Assembly: GCF_001664485.1 (NCBI RefSeq)
Contig: NZ_CP013634.1
Span: 124,001 to 188,000, forward strand
Direction of reading: 5' to 3'
Length of the DNA: 64,000 nucleotides
Source: Rhizobium sp. N324
GTDB taxonomy: Bacteria > Pseudomonadota > Alphaproteobacteria > Rhizobiales > Rhizobiaceae
The translations under genes and the position numbers were made by a program. The notes under the pieces are model-generated. The model made no database searches. It saw nothing but the letters and a program-made list of their open reading frames with translations, and was not told the DNA's origin. Below are positions 1 to 10,542 of the stretch, one piece after another. Each line of letters opens with the position of its first letter. Position 1 is the stretch's first letter.

Positions 1-630
1 CGCACGGCTGAGGCCGACGATGCCGGCGAGTTCGCTGACCGGCAGCGGCTTTTCGAGATTGGCGTTGATATGGTCGATCACCGGCTGCATCGGGCTGAGC
101 TCGGCGGCAAAGGCCGGCGAGCCGAAGACGTCGTCATAAAGCGCCATCGCCGCTTCATAGGCAATCGCCGAGGCCGCTCCCGGCGAGGTCGCCCCGGTGA
201 CGAGGCGCAGGCTGCAATCGGCGAGATGATCGATAGTCGAAGGCTGCAGTTTCAGCACCGGCCCGGCGGTCGACAGCACCAGCTGGTGGATGCGCAGCGT
301 CTCCTCGCCATTCATCGAAATCCAGAAATATTCCCAGCGCTCGCCCTTCTCCAACCAGTAGCGATGATTGTGCGGCACGAGCACCAGCAGCGTGTCGCCG
401 CCCTGAAGCCGATAATTGCGGTTCTGATAGCGCAACCGGCCCGAGCCGCTGATCGTGTGCTGCAGCACGGTGAAGGGCGTCTGGCCGCGTCTTCTTCCGT
501 CCCAGTCATAGGGCTCGTTCTCGCGCACTTCATAGCCGGAGCTGGTCGGCATGGCATGCAATCGCTGCCGGCCGCGGGGCAGCGAAACCGTCCTCATCGA
601 CTGTCCGTTGGCAATCAAATTCTGCAGCAC
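1..630 (-). CDS. agpT: AraC-family transcriptional regulator (partial), likely activator of the adjacent alpha-galactoside operon
   Basis: The gene runs off the left edge of the window; 210 residues of the N-terminal part are present. The first ~160 residues look like an AraC-type effector-binding cupin (motif LLVLVPHNHRYWLEKGERW). The last visible part, QPVIDHINANLEKPLPVSEL, is the start of an AraC/XylS helix-turn-helix domain. I chose the GTG start at 630 because an AGGGGT ribosome site lies just upstream; an in-frame ATG at 597 is the alternative. It is divergent from the GH4/transporter operon, as AgpT-type AraC activators are in Sinorhizobium meliloti. The family call is secure; the symbol rests on synteny. 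Confidence 0.8.
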   Translation of the reverse strand, partial: MLQNLIANGQSMRTVSLPRGRQRLHAMPTSSGYEVRENEPYDWDGRRRGQTPFTVLQHTISGSGRLRYQNRNYRLQGGDTLLVLVPHNHRYWLEKGERWEYFWISMNGEETLRIHQLVLSTAGPVLKLQPSTIDHLADCSLRLVTGATSPGAASAIAYEAAMALYDDVFGSPAFAAELSPMQPVIDHINANLEKPLPVSELAGIVGLSRA

Positions 631-842
631 AAAATTACCCCTGAAAGCATAATCCTTCTCTGGTCGGCCTGCCGATTTCGGGCATAATCCCGCTCGACAA
701 ACAGGGAAGAGACCACGGCCGATCGAGCGGCCGGGAGGAAAACAGGCAGTTTTTCGGCTTTTTCAACCACATGTTCCGGCATGCGGGCTGATCCTCCATA
801 TCCGTCTTTCCTGTAGCATTCGAATGGGCCGAGGTGAAGATC

Positions 843-2309
843 ATGAGTTTCAAAATCGCTATCATCGGTGCGGGCAGCGTTGGGTTCACCAAGAAGCTGT
901 TCACCGATATTTTGTGTGTTCCGGAGTTTCGCGACGTCGAATTCGCGCTGACCGATCTCAGCGAGCATAATCTGGAGATGATCAAGGCGATCCTCGACCG
1001 GATCGTCGAGGCGAACGGGCTGCCGACCAAGGTGACGGCGACGACCGACCGGCGCCAGGCGCTTTCCGGCGCGCGCTACATCATCAGTTGCGTGCGCGTC
1101 GGCGGTCTCGAGGCCTATGCCGACGATATCAGGATCCCGCTGAAATACGGCATCGACCAGTGCGTCGGCGATACGATCTGCGCCGGCGGCATTCTCTACG
1201 GCCAGCGCAACATCCCCGTCATTCTCGACTTCTGCAAGGATATCAGAGAGGTCGCCGAGCCGGGTGCCAAATTCCTCAACTATGCCAACCCGATGGCGAT
1301 GAACACCTGGGCGGCGATCGAATATGGCAAGGTCGATACGGTCGGTCTCTGCCACGGCGTCCAGCACGGCGCCGAACAGATCGCCGAGGTGCTCGGCGCC
1401 AAGTCGCTTGGCGAGCTCGACTATATCTGCTCCGGCATCAACCATCAGACCTGGTTCATCGACCTGCGCCTCAACGGCCGCAGGATCGGCAAGGACGAGC
1501 TGGTGGCGGCCTTCGAGGCGCATCCGGTCTATTCGCAGCAGGAAAAGCTGCGCATCGACGTGCTGAAGCGTTTCGGCGTCTATTCCACCGAGAGCAACGG
1601 CCACCTTTCGGAATACCTGCCCTGGTATCGCAAGCGGCCGGAGGAAATCACCCGCTGGATCGACATGTCCGACTGGATCCACGGCGAGACCGGCGGCTAC
1701 CTCCGCCATTCCACCGAGACCCGCAACTGGTTCGAGACGGAATTCCCGCAATTCCTGGAATCCGCCTCCAGGCCGATCGATCCGGCCAAGCGCTCGAACG
1801 AACATGCTAGCCATATTCTCGAGGGGCTTGAGACGAACCGGGTCTATCGCGGCCATTTCAACGTCAAGAACAACGGCGTCATCACCAACCTGCCGGCCGA
1901 TGCGATCATCGAATCGCCCGGCTTCGTCGACCGCTTCGGCATCAACATGGTCTCCGGCGTCACCCTGCCGGAGGCCTGCGCGGCCACCTGCATCGCCTCG
2001 ATCAATGTCCAGCGCATGTCGGTGCATGCGGCAGTCACAGGCGACATCGACCTTCTGAAGCTCGCCGTGCTGCACGATCCGCTGGTCGGCGCCGTCTCGA
2101 CGCCCGAGGAAGTCTGGCAGATGGTCGACGAGATGGTCGTTGCCCAGGCCCGCTGGCTGCCGCAATATGCCGATGCCGTGCCGGCCGCCAAGGAGCGGCT
2201 GTCGAAATCCAAGGTGCAGACCCGCGACTGGGCGGGAGCCGCACGCCGCAGCGTCCGCTCGATCGAAGAGCTGCGCGCGGAAAAGGCGGCGCTGAAACAG
2301 GCCGTCTGA
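843..2309 (+). CDS. agaL1: GH4 family alpha-galactosidase
   Basis: A 488-residue glycoside hydrolase family 4 protein. GH4 enzymes hydrolyse alpha-glycosides by an NAD+- and Mn2+-dependent redox mechanism in the cytoplasm. The N-terminus shows the dinucleotide-binding motif IIGAGSVGFTKKLF. The metal-binding Cys and His lie in GLCHG and SGINHQ. The ATG at 843 follows GAGGTGAAG. It is the first gene of an operon with an Opp-type transporter and a second GH4 gene, which matches the agaL1-agpABCD-agaL2 arrangement for melibiose and raffinose use in S. meliloti. Substrate is inferred from that synteny; GH4 also includes alpha-glucosidases. Confidence 0.88.
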   Translation: MSFKIAIIGAGSVGFTKKLFTDILCVPEFRDVEFALTDLSEHNLEMIKAILDRIVEANGLPTKVTATTDRRQALSGARYIISCVRVGGLEAYADDIRIPLKYGIDQCVGDTICAGGILYGQRNIPVILDFCKDIREVAEPGAKFLNYANPMAMNTWAAIEYGKVDTVGLCHGVQHGAEQIAEVLGAKSLGELDYICSGINHQTWFIDLRLNGRRIGKDELVAAFEAHPVYSQQEKLRIDVLKRFGVYSTESNGHLSEYLPWYRKRPEEITRWIDMSDWIHGETGGYLRHSTETRNWFETEFPQFLESASRPIDPAKRSNEHASHILEGLETNRVYRGHFNVKNNGVITNLPADAIIESPGFVDRFGINMVSGVTLPEACAATCIASINVQRMSVHAAVTGDIDLLKLAVLHDPLVGAVSTPEEVWQMVDEMVVAQARWLPQYADAVPAAKERLSKSKVQTRDWAGAARRSVRSIEELRAEKAALKQAV

Positions 2310-2328
2310 CATTTCGTGAAGGCTGGTC

Positions 2329-2359
2329 GTCATGGGTTTCCGGGAGGGAAATCCATGAC
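2329..2359 (+). other. Stem-loop between agaL1 and agpA
   Basis: GTCATGGGTTTCC (2329-2341) pairs with GGAAATCCATGAC (2347-2359) with a single mismatch and a short loop. No T-tract follows, so it is not a simple terminator. It may mark an mRNA processing or stability site that sets binding-protein expression apart from the first gene. Confidence 0.5.
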
Positions 2360-2436
2360 ACCGGGCCCGCCTTCATAGCGTTCGAGGAGAAGAGAGCCGC
2401 GTGACCCGCGCTCCGGAACAAAAGGGAGAAACGATC

Positions 2437-4521
2437 ATGAATTTCCGCAACGCAAGCATTCTGGCCGGACTGGCGCTCGGCGTCTCGGTTTTGGCGGTGA
2501 ATGCCTATGCCGCCGAGGCAACCGTGCCGCCGGTGCCGCCGGATTTCCCGGCTGAAGGCAAGATCAACTATGTCGCGCGCGACTCCATCCTGGAGTTCAA
2601 GGCGCTGCCCGAATATCACGAGCCCGACTGGGTCACGAAGAATTTCGTTTCTTCCGGCAAGCTGCCCCCCGTGAAGGATCGTCTGCCGAAGGAGCCGATG
2701 GTCTTCAAAACCGGCAACATGCCCGATGGCATCGGCGTCTACGGCGATACGATGCGCCACGTCATCGGCGGCCGGCCGGAAGGCTGGAACTACGGTGCCG
2801 GCCAGACGCAGGGCTGGGGCGGCATCGATATCGGCCTGTCCGAATGCCTGACGCGCACCGCGCCGCTGTTCCAGGTGAAGGCCCAGGACACCGAGCCGCT
2901 GCCGAACCTCGCCAAGAGCTGGGATTGGTCCCCAGACGGCCACAAGCTGACCATGCACCTGGTCGAAGGCGCCAAGTGGTCTGATGGTGCGCCGTTCAAC
3001 GCCGACGACATCATGTTCTACTGGGACGACGAAGTCGTCGATCCGAACGTCTCGCCGCTCGGCGGCGGCGCCTCGCCGGAGGCTTTCGGCGTCGGCACGA
3101 CGCTGAAGAAGATCGACGACTACACCGTCGAATGGACCTTCAAGGAGGCCTTCCCGAAGCAATATCTCTATACGATGTCCTACCCGAACTTCTGCCCGGG
3201 TCCATCGCATATCCTCAAGCCCCAGCATCCGAAATATTCTAAGAACACTTACGACCAGTTCAAGAACGCCTTCCCGCCGGAATACATGAACATGCCGGTG
3301 ATGGGCGCCTGGGTGCCGGTGGAATATCGTTCCGACGATATCATCGTGCTCCGCCGCAACCCCTATTACTGGAAGGTCGACGAGAAGGGCAATCAGCTGC
3401 CTTATCTCAATGAGCTGCATTACAAGCTCTCGACCTGGGCCGACCGCGACGTGCAGGCGGTGGCGGGCTCCGCCGATATTTCCAACCTCGAGCAGCCGGA
3501 AAACTTCGTCGCGTCGCTGAAGCGCGCCGCCGAGAAGACGGCGCCGGCACGTCTGGCCTTCGGCCCGCGCCTCATCGGCTATAACCTGCGCATGAACTTC
3601 TCCGCCAACGGCTGGGGCAGCCCGGATGAGCGCGGCCAGGCGATCCGCGAGCTGAACCGCAATGAGGACTTCCGCAAGGCCGTCACCATGGCGCTCGACC
3701 GCAAGGCGATCGGCGACTCGCTGGTCAAGGGGCCGTTCACGGCGATCTATCCGGGCGGGCTTTCCTCAGGCACCAGCTTCTACGACCGCAACTCCACCGT
3801 TTACTATCCCTTCGATCTCAAGGGCGCTAAGGCGGAACTCGCCAAGGCCGGGCTGAAGGATACAGACGGCGACGGCATCGTCAACTTCCCGGCCGGCACG
3901 GCCGGCGGCAAGAATGTCGAAATCGTCATGCTGATCAACAATCAGTACACGACCGACAAGAGCCTTGCCGAAGGTGTCGTCGGCCAGATGGAGAAGCTCG
4001 GGCTGAAGATCGTCCTCAATGCGCTCGATGGCGCCAAGCGTGACGACGCCCATTATGCCGGCCGCTTCGACTGGCTGATCCAGCGCAACACGACGGAACT
4101 GTCGTCGGTGGTGCAGAACACCGAGCAGCTTGCCCCGGTCGGCCCGCGCACCAGCTGGCAGCATCGCGCCGGCAAGGACGACAAGCTCGATCTGATGCCC
4201 TTCGAAAACGAACTCGTCGACGTCGTCAACAAGTTCACGACCAGCCAGAGCAACGACGAGCGCGTCGATCTGATGAAGCAATATCAGAAGATCTCGACCG
4301 AGCACGTCAACACGGTGGGCCTGACCGAATATCCGGGTGCGCTGATCATCAACAAGCGGTTCTCCAACGTACCGCAGGGCACGCCGATCTTCATGTTCAA
4401 CTGGGCTGAAGATTCGGTCATCCGCGAACGCCTGTGGGTGGCGGCCGACAAGCAGGGCAAATACGAGCTGTTCCCCGAGCAGCTGCCCGGCAAGCCCGGC
4501 GACAAGGGCCCGATCAACTGA
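2437..4521 (+). CDS. agpA: Alpha-galactoside ABC transporter periplasmic binding protein
   Basis: A 694-residue extracytoplasmic solute-binding protein of the Opp/Dpp class (SBP family 5). The N-terminus is a Sec signal peptide (MNFRNASILAGLALGVSVLA, probable cleavage after NAYA). The family signature region is visible as YLNELHYKLS and DFRKAVTMALDR. The length is large for peptide-binding homologues (~540) but typical of AgpA-type sugar-binding members. The ATG at 2437 is preceded by GGGAGAA. It delivers alpha-galactosides to the permeases encoded just downstream. Confidence 0.88.
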   Translation: MNFRNASILAGLALGVSVLAVNAYAAEATVPPVPPDFPAEGKINYVARDSILEFKALPEYHEPDWVTKNFVSSGKLPPVKDRLPKEPMVFKTGNMPDGIGVYGDTMRHVIGGRPEGWNYGAGQTQGWGGIDIGLSECLTRTAPLFQVKAQDTEPLPNLAKSWDWSPDGHKLTMHLVEGAKWSDGAPFNADDIMFYWDDEVVDPNVSPLGGGASPEAFGVGTTLKKIDDYTVEWTFKEAFPKQYLYTMSYPNFCPGPSHILKPQHPKYSKNTYDQFKNAFPPEYMNMPVMGAWVPVEYRSDDIIVLRRNPYYWKVDEKGNQLPYLNELHYKLSTWADRDVQAVAGSADISNLEQPENFVASLKRAAEKTAPARLAFGPRLIGYNLRMNFSANGWGSPDERGQAIRELNRNEDFRKAVTMALDRKAIGDSLVKGPFTAIYPGGLSSGTSFYDRNSTVYYPFDLKGAKAELAKAGLKDTDGDGIVNFPAGTAGGKNVEIVMLINNQYTTDKSLAEGVVGQMEKLGLKIVLNALDGAKRDDAHYAGRFDWLIQRNTTELSSVVQNTEQLAPVGPRTSWQHRAGKDDKLDLMPFENELVDVVNKFTTSQSNDERVDLMKQYQKISTEHVNTVGLTEYPGALIINKRFSNVPQGTPIFMFNWAEDSVIRERLWVAADKQGKYELFPEQLPGKPGDKGPIN

Positions 4522-4603
4522 TCGGTGTCCTCAGGACAAAGAGTTGAGCGCGTCGCATCCGATGCGGCGCGCCGGAGAACTCCCTCCCAGCTGAAATGAG
4601 CTT

Positions 4604-4628
4604 CCGGCCGCGCGTGGCGCGCGGCCGG
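4604..4628 (+). other. Perfect 11-bp GC stem-loop downstream of agpA
   Basis: CCGGCCGCGCG (4604-4614) and CGCGCGGCCGG (4618-4628) form a perfect 11-bp stem with a TGG loop, 83 bases after the agpA stop and 66 before the agpB start. No T-tract follows. A second weaker hairpin lies at about 4552-4571. In binding-protein operons such structures protect the upstream message from 3' exonucleases or attenuate read-through. Confidence 0.65.
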
Positions 4629-4693
4629 ATATGACCAACGAGCCGGCCGCGCCGACAAGGAGCGACTGGCGGCAAGGAAAAGCGGACCGTCCG

Positions 4694-5701
4694 ATGTTAC
4701 GATTCCTGCTCGTGCGCATAGCCTCCGCGATCCCCGTCCTCTTCATCCTGAGCGTGGTGACCTTCGCGATCATCCAGGCTCCGCCCGGCGACTACGCCGA
4801 TTATATAAGATCGCAGCTGATCAATCAGGGCGGCGCCTCCTACGCCCAGGCCGACGCCCAGGCCCAGGCCTACCGGGTCGAGCACGGCCTGGACAAGCCG
4901 ATGGTCGTGCAATACGTCAACTGGATCGGCGGCATCGTCACCCGCGGCGATTTCGGCTACAGCATGTTCTACAACAAGCCGGTCGCCGATGTCGTTGCCG
5001 AGCGGCTGCCGCGCACGCTGCTCTTGGCGCTGGTCTGCCATATCTTCGCTTCGGTGCTCGGCATCGGCTTCGGCATCTGGGCGGCGACACGCCAGTACAG
5101 CTGGATCGACAGCACGCTTTCGGCGGTGTCCTTCCTCGGCATGACGGTGCCGCGCTTCCTGATGGCGCTGATCATCGTCTATCTCCTGGTCTTCCAGTTC
5201 AACGTGTCGGAGATCGGCAGCTTCTTCTCGCCGCAATATGGCGGGGCGCCCTGGTCCTGGGCGAAATTCGTCGACCTCGTCCACCATGTCTGGCCGGTCG
5301 TGGCGATCGCCACCTTCGGCGGGCTCGCCTACAATATGCGGGTGATGCGCGGCAATCTGCTCGATACGCTGAATGCCCAATATGTCGAGACGGCCAAGGC
5401 CAAGGGGCTTTCCGGCGGTGCGGTGGTAATGCGCCATGCGGTGCCGAATGCGCTGCACCCGCTGGTGATGTATCAGGGCGTCGTGCTGCCCTACATGCTG
5501 ACCGGCGAGATCGAGACCGCCATCATCTTCGCGCTGCCGACCGTCGGCCCGGCGATCGTCGGCTCGATGGCGATCGGCGACGTCTATGTCACCGCCACCT
5601 TCATGCTGGTGCTGTCGGCGACGCTGATCGTCGGCAACATCATCGCCGACATGCTGCTGGCGCTGCTCGATCCGCGTGTCCGCCAATTTGAAGGAGCCTG
5701 A
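4694..5701 (+). CDS. agpB: Alpha-galactoside ABC transporter permease (DppB-type)
   Basis: A 335-residue inner-membrane permease of the DppB/OppB family. It begins with the family's typical MLRFLLVRIASAIPVLFILS transmembrane segment and contains the EAA-like loop ETAKAKGLSGGAVVMRHAVP. An upstream in-frame ATG at 4631 would add 21 polar residues, but it sits immediately after the intercistronic hairpin; the ATG at 4694 behind AAGGAAAAG fits the family better. It forms the membrane channel with the following gene product. Confidence 0.88.
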   Translation: MLRFLLVRIASAIPVLFILSVVTFAIIQAPPGDYADYIRSQLINQGGASYAQADAQAQAYRVEHGLDKPMVVQYVNWIGGIVTRGDFGYSMFYNKPVADVVAERLPRTLLLALVCHIFASVLGIGFGIWAATRQYSWIDSTLSAVSFLGMTVPRFLMALIIVYLLVFQFNVSEIGSFFSPQYGGAPWSWAKFVDLVHHVWPVVAIATFGGLAYNMRVMRGNLLDTLNAQYVETAKAKGLSGGAVVMRHAVPNALHPLVMYQGVVLPYMLTGEIETAIIFALPTVGPAIVGSMAIGDVYVTATFMLVLSATLIVGNIIADMLLALLDPRVRQFEGA

Positions 5702-5702
5702 G

Positions 5703-6842
5703 ATGCTGGCTTTCGACTCCTCGCCGCCACCGCCGACGACGACCGAAACCTCGGTCGGCAAGCCATCGCGCGGGCATGAGAGCTATATCGCCCTGGTCTG
5801 GCGCCGGCTCAGGCGCTCCTGGACCGGTATGGCCGGGCTCATCCTCGTCGGGCTGCTGCTCCTTATGGCGATCTTTGCCGATTTCGTCGCGCCGATGGAC
5901 CCTAAGGCGACCGATGTCGGTTTCGCCCCGCCGCAGGTGATGAGCTTCCACGACAAGGACGGCAATTTCGTCTTCCAGCCGCGCGTCTATGCGCTGTCGG
6001 ATTCCGAGGAGCTCGATCCGGTCACCTTCCAGCCGATCGTCGGCATGGATTACGACAATCCGCGGCTGCTCGGCTTCTTCGTCAAGGGCGCCGAATACGA
6101 GCTTTTCGGCCTGATCCCGGCCGACCGCCACTTCTTCGGGTCGACCGACGGCCAGCCGGTGCATTTCCTCGGCACCGACAAGTTCGGCCGCGACGTGCTG
6201 TCGCGCGCCATTATCGGTTCGCGCATCTCGCTGATGATCGCGCTCACCGTCGTCTTCATCGTCACGCTGATCGGCACGACGGTCGGCATGGTTTCGGGCT
6301 ATTTCGGCGGCACCTTCGATATCTGGCTGCAGCGCTTCGTCGAGCTGGTGCTCGCCTTTCCGCAGCTGCCGCTCTATCTCGCATTGACCTCGCTGATCCC
6401 GGTGACGGCGCCGACCAACGTCTTCCTCGCCTTCGTCATCGTCGTCATGTCGGCGCTCGGCTGGGCGCAGATGTCGCGCGAGGTGCGCGGCAAGACCCTG
6501 GCGCTCGCCCGCATCGATTACGTCCGGGCGGCGATGGCGGTCGGCGCCACCGACCGGCGCATCATCATCCAGCATATCTTCCCGAATGTGATGAGCCATG
6601 TCATCGTTGCGGTGACGCTCGCCATCCCGAGCGTCGTGCTGCTCGAATCCTTCCTCGGTTTCCTCGGCTTTGCCGTCAAGCCGCCGCTGATCTCCTGGGG
6701 GCTGATGCTGCAGGATACCGCGACCTATTCGGTCATCGGCTCCTATCCCTGGATTCTCTCCCCCGTCGGCTTCGTGCTCGTCACCGTCTTCGCCTTCAAT
6801 GCGCTGGGCGACGGACTGCGCGACGCGGTCGATCCTTATTGA
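5703..6842 (+). CDS. agpC: Alpha-galactoside ABC transporter permease (DppC-type)
   Basis: A 379-residue DppC/OppC-type permease. An N-terminal cytoplasmic segment is followed by a first membrane helix (MAGLILVGLLLLMAIFADFV), a long periplasmic insertion around residues 70-160, then five more helices with the EAA loop region DYVRAAMAVGATDRRIIIQH. The ATG at 5703 is one base past the agpB stop and is preceded by AAGGAGCC inside agpB, so the two genes are tightly coupled. Confidence 0.88.
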   Translation: MLAFDSSPPPPTTTETSVGKPSRGHESYIALVWRRLRRSWTGMAGLILVGLLLLMAIFADFVAPMDPKATDVGFAPPQVMSFHDKDGNFVFQPRVYALSDSEELDPVTFQPIVGMDYDNPRLLGFFVKGAEYELFGLIPADRHFFGSTDGQPVHFLGTDKFGRDVLSRAIIGSRISLMIALTVVFIVTLIGTTVGMVSGYFGGTFDIWLQRFVELVLAFPQLPLYLALTSLIPVTAPTNVFLAFVIVVMSALGWAQMSREVRGKTLALARIDYVRAAMAVGATDRRIIIQHIFPNVMSHVIVAVTLAIPSVVLLESFLGFLGFAVKPPLISWGLMLQDTATYSVIGSYPWILSPVGFVLVTVFAFNALGDGLRDAVDPY

Positions 6843-6852
6843 GGTGATTGAT

Positions 6853-8520
<1,668 letters not shown>

Positions 8521-8542
8521 CTATCGAATGCCGGAGGTTATA

Positions 8543-9913
8543 ATGGCAGCAAATCCCAAAATCACATTCATCGGAGCAGGCTCCACCGTCTTCATGAAGA
8601 ACATCATCGGCGACGTGCTGCAGCGCCCGGCGCTGTCGGGCGCGACGATCGCCCTGATGGATCTCAACCCGCAGCGGCTCGAGGAAAGCGCCATCGTCGT
8701 CAACAAGCTGATCTCGACGCTCGGCGTCAAGGCCAGGGCCGAGACCTATTCCGACCAGCGCAAGGCGCTTGCCGGCGCCGATTTTGTCGTCGTCGCCTTC
8801 CAGATCGGCGGCTACGAGCCCTGCACCGTCACCGATTTCGAAGTGCCGAAGAAATACGGCCTGCGCCAGACGATCGCCGATACGCTCGGCGTCGGCGGCA
8901 TCATGCGCGGGCTTCGCACCGTGCCGCATCTCTGGAAGGTCTGCGAGGACATGCTCGCCGTCTGCCCCGAGGCGATCATGCTGCAATACGTCAACCCGAT
9001 GGCGATCAACACCTGGGCGATCGCGGAGAAGTACCCGACCATTCGCCAGGTCGGCCTCTGCCACTCGGTGCAGGGCACGGCGATGGAACTCGCCCACGAT
9101 CTCGACATTCCCTACGAGGAAATCCGCTACCGCGCCGCCGGCATCAACCACATGGCCTTCTATCTCAAATTCGAGCATCGCCAGGCCGACGGCTCTTACC
9201 GCAACCTCTATCCCGATCTGGTGCGCGGCTATCGCGAGGGCAGGGCGCCGAAGCCCGGCTGGAACCCGCGCTGCCCGAACAAGGTGCGCTACGAGATGCT
9301 GACGCGGCTCGGCTATTTCGTTACCGAAAGCTCGGAGCATTTCGCCGAATACACGCCCTATTTCATCAAGGAGGGCCGCGACGACCTGATCGAGAAATTC
9401 GGCATTCCGCTCGACGAATATCCGAAGCGCTGCATCGAGCAGATCGAGCGCTGGAAGGGCCAGGCGGAAGCCTATCGCAGCGCCGACAAGATCGAGGTGA
9501 CACCATCGAAGGAATATGCCTCCTCGATCATCAACTCGGTCTGGACCGGCGAACCCTCGGTGATCTACGGCAATGTCCGCAACAATGGCTGCATCACCTC
9601 GCTGCCGGAAAATTGCGCCGCCGAAGTGCCCTGCCTGGTCGACGCCTCCGGCATCCAGCCGACCTTCATCGGCGACCTGCCGCCGCAGCTGACCGCGCTG
9701 ATCCGCACCAATATCAACGTGCAGGAACTGACGGTGCAGGCGCTGATGACCGAAAATCGCGAGCACATCTACCACGCCGCGATGATGGACCCGCACACGG
9801 CAGCCGAACTCGACCTCGACCAGATCTGGTCGCTGGTCGACGACCTGCTCGCCAGCCACGGCGACTGGCTGCCGGAATGGGCCCGCACCAGTCGTAAAGT
9901 TCAAGCCGCCTGA
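8543..9913 (+). CDS. agaL2: GH4 family alpha-galactosidase, second copy
   Basis: A 456-residue GH4 enzyme, a distant paralogue of the first gene of the operon. It shows FIGAGSTVFMKNIIGD (NAD binding), VGLCHSVQG (metal-binding Cys) and AGINHMAF. The ATG at 8543 follows GGAGG. It closes the operon just before a strong terminator. Two divergent GH4 enzymes on one transporter suggest different chain lengths or aglycones among the imported alpha-galactosides; that is inference. Confidence 0.85.
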   Translation: MAANPKITFIGAGSTVFMKNIIGDVLQRPALSGATIALMDLNPQRLEESAIVVNKLISTLGVKARAETYSDQRKALAGADFVVVAFQIGGYEPCTVTDFEVPKKYGLRQTIADTLGVGGIMRGLRTVPHLWKVCEDMLAVCPEAIMLQYVNPMAINTWAIAEKYPTIRQVGLCHSVQGTAMELAHDLDIPYEEIRYRAAGINHMAFYLKFEHRQADGSYRNLYPDLVRGYREGRAPKPGWNPRCPNKVRYEMLTRLGYFVTESSEHFAEYTPYFIKEGRDDLIEKFGIPLDEYPKRCIEQIERWKGQAEAYRSADKIEVTPSKEYASSIINSVWTGEPSVIYGNVRNNGCITSLPENCAAEVPCLVDASGIQPTFIGDLPPQLTALIRTNINVQELTVQALMTENREHIYHAAMMDPHTAAELDLDQIWSLVDDLLASHGDWLPEWARTSRKVQAA

Positions 9914-9939
9914 CCTTTTTCTCCCAGGTTAGGCATCAA

Positions 9940-9977
9940 GGAGCCCCGCGGTGTGGCAACGACCGCGGGGCTTTTGT
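9940..9977 (+). terminator. Rho-independent terminator of the alpha-galactoside operon
   Basis: AGCCCCGCGGT and ACCGCGGGGCT form a perfect GC-rich 11-bp stem with a short loop, followed directly by TTTT, about 30 bases after the agaL2 stop. Confidence 0.88.
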
Positions 9978-10012
9978 ATGGAGAAGCCTGTCGGCATCAA
10001 TTGCCGGAAACT

Positions 10013-10311
10013 CTAAATCCCCGACCCATCCAGCTGCTCGTCGTCATCGCCTTCCCAGGGCGAAGGCAGCGAGGCGCGATTGGCCGACGGCATCGGCATC
10101 CAACACTTCAGCTCCGGCTCGGCATATTCGATGATGTGCCCGGGCGAGGAATCCGAGGCGCGCCAGCCTCTCCCGCGAATTGATCGCCATGCGACCAATA
10201 GGTGAGATCAACCTCCGCCGGCCCCTGCTCGGACGCCCGGATCGTCACCAGGACCCGGCTGCAGTCCTTCGGTGCGCTTGCCATCTGGCGCCAGCGATCT
10301 GGGTCATCCAT
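10013..10311 (-). pseudogene. Small hypothetical protein gene, frameshifted
   Basis: Reading from 10311, the protein starts MDDPDRWRQMASAPKDCSRV and continues to about GDQFAGE near 10168. The reading frame then moves, and the natural continuation GWRASDSSPGHIIEYAEPEL lies in the other frame up to the stop at 10013. One missing base in the GAGAGGC stretch near 10165-10170 explains this. The joined product would be about 99 residues and resembles small W-x-x-M-x-SAPKDG-x-R proteins of unknown function. It may be a real lesion or a sequencing error. Confidence 0.6.
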
Positions 10312-10542
10312 CGATTTTCCTCCTGCCTTGATGCTGGTGCGAGTGTTGCCTTGTCGTCGGAGGCGGTCAACTCAAACTTTGTGGGAGCTGTCATCTATCG
10401 GAGAAGTCGACCTTCCCCAAGCCCGTCCGCTTACTATTCGGGCGCCGTTAATCTCTCTGCGATCTGCGTCAGACACTTCGTTCTCGAACAACTGCGACCC
10501 ATCGCTGAATGGAGCCGCCAGCGGGGAGCGATGCGACTACCT

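Noticed and set aside
615..2333. Long minus-strand open frame opposite agaL1
   Set aside because: It is a reflection of high-GC codon bias; the translation is low-complexity Asp/Arg/Gly-rich with no family, while the plus strand encodes a clear GH4 enzyme.
10312..10542. Open frames on the plus strand between the frameshifted small gene and the ABC-3C ATPase
   Set aside because: No conserved pattern or start signal; treated as non-coding.
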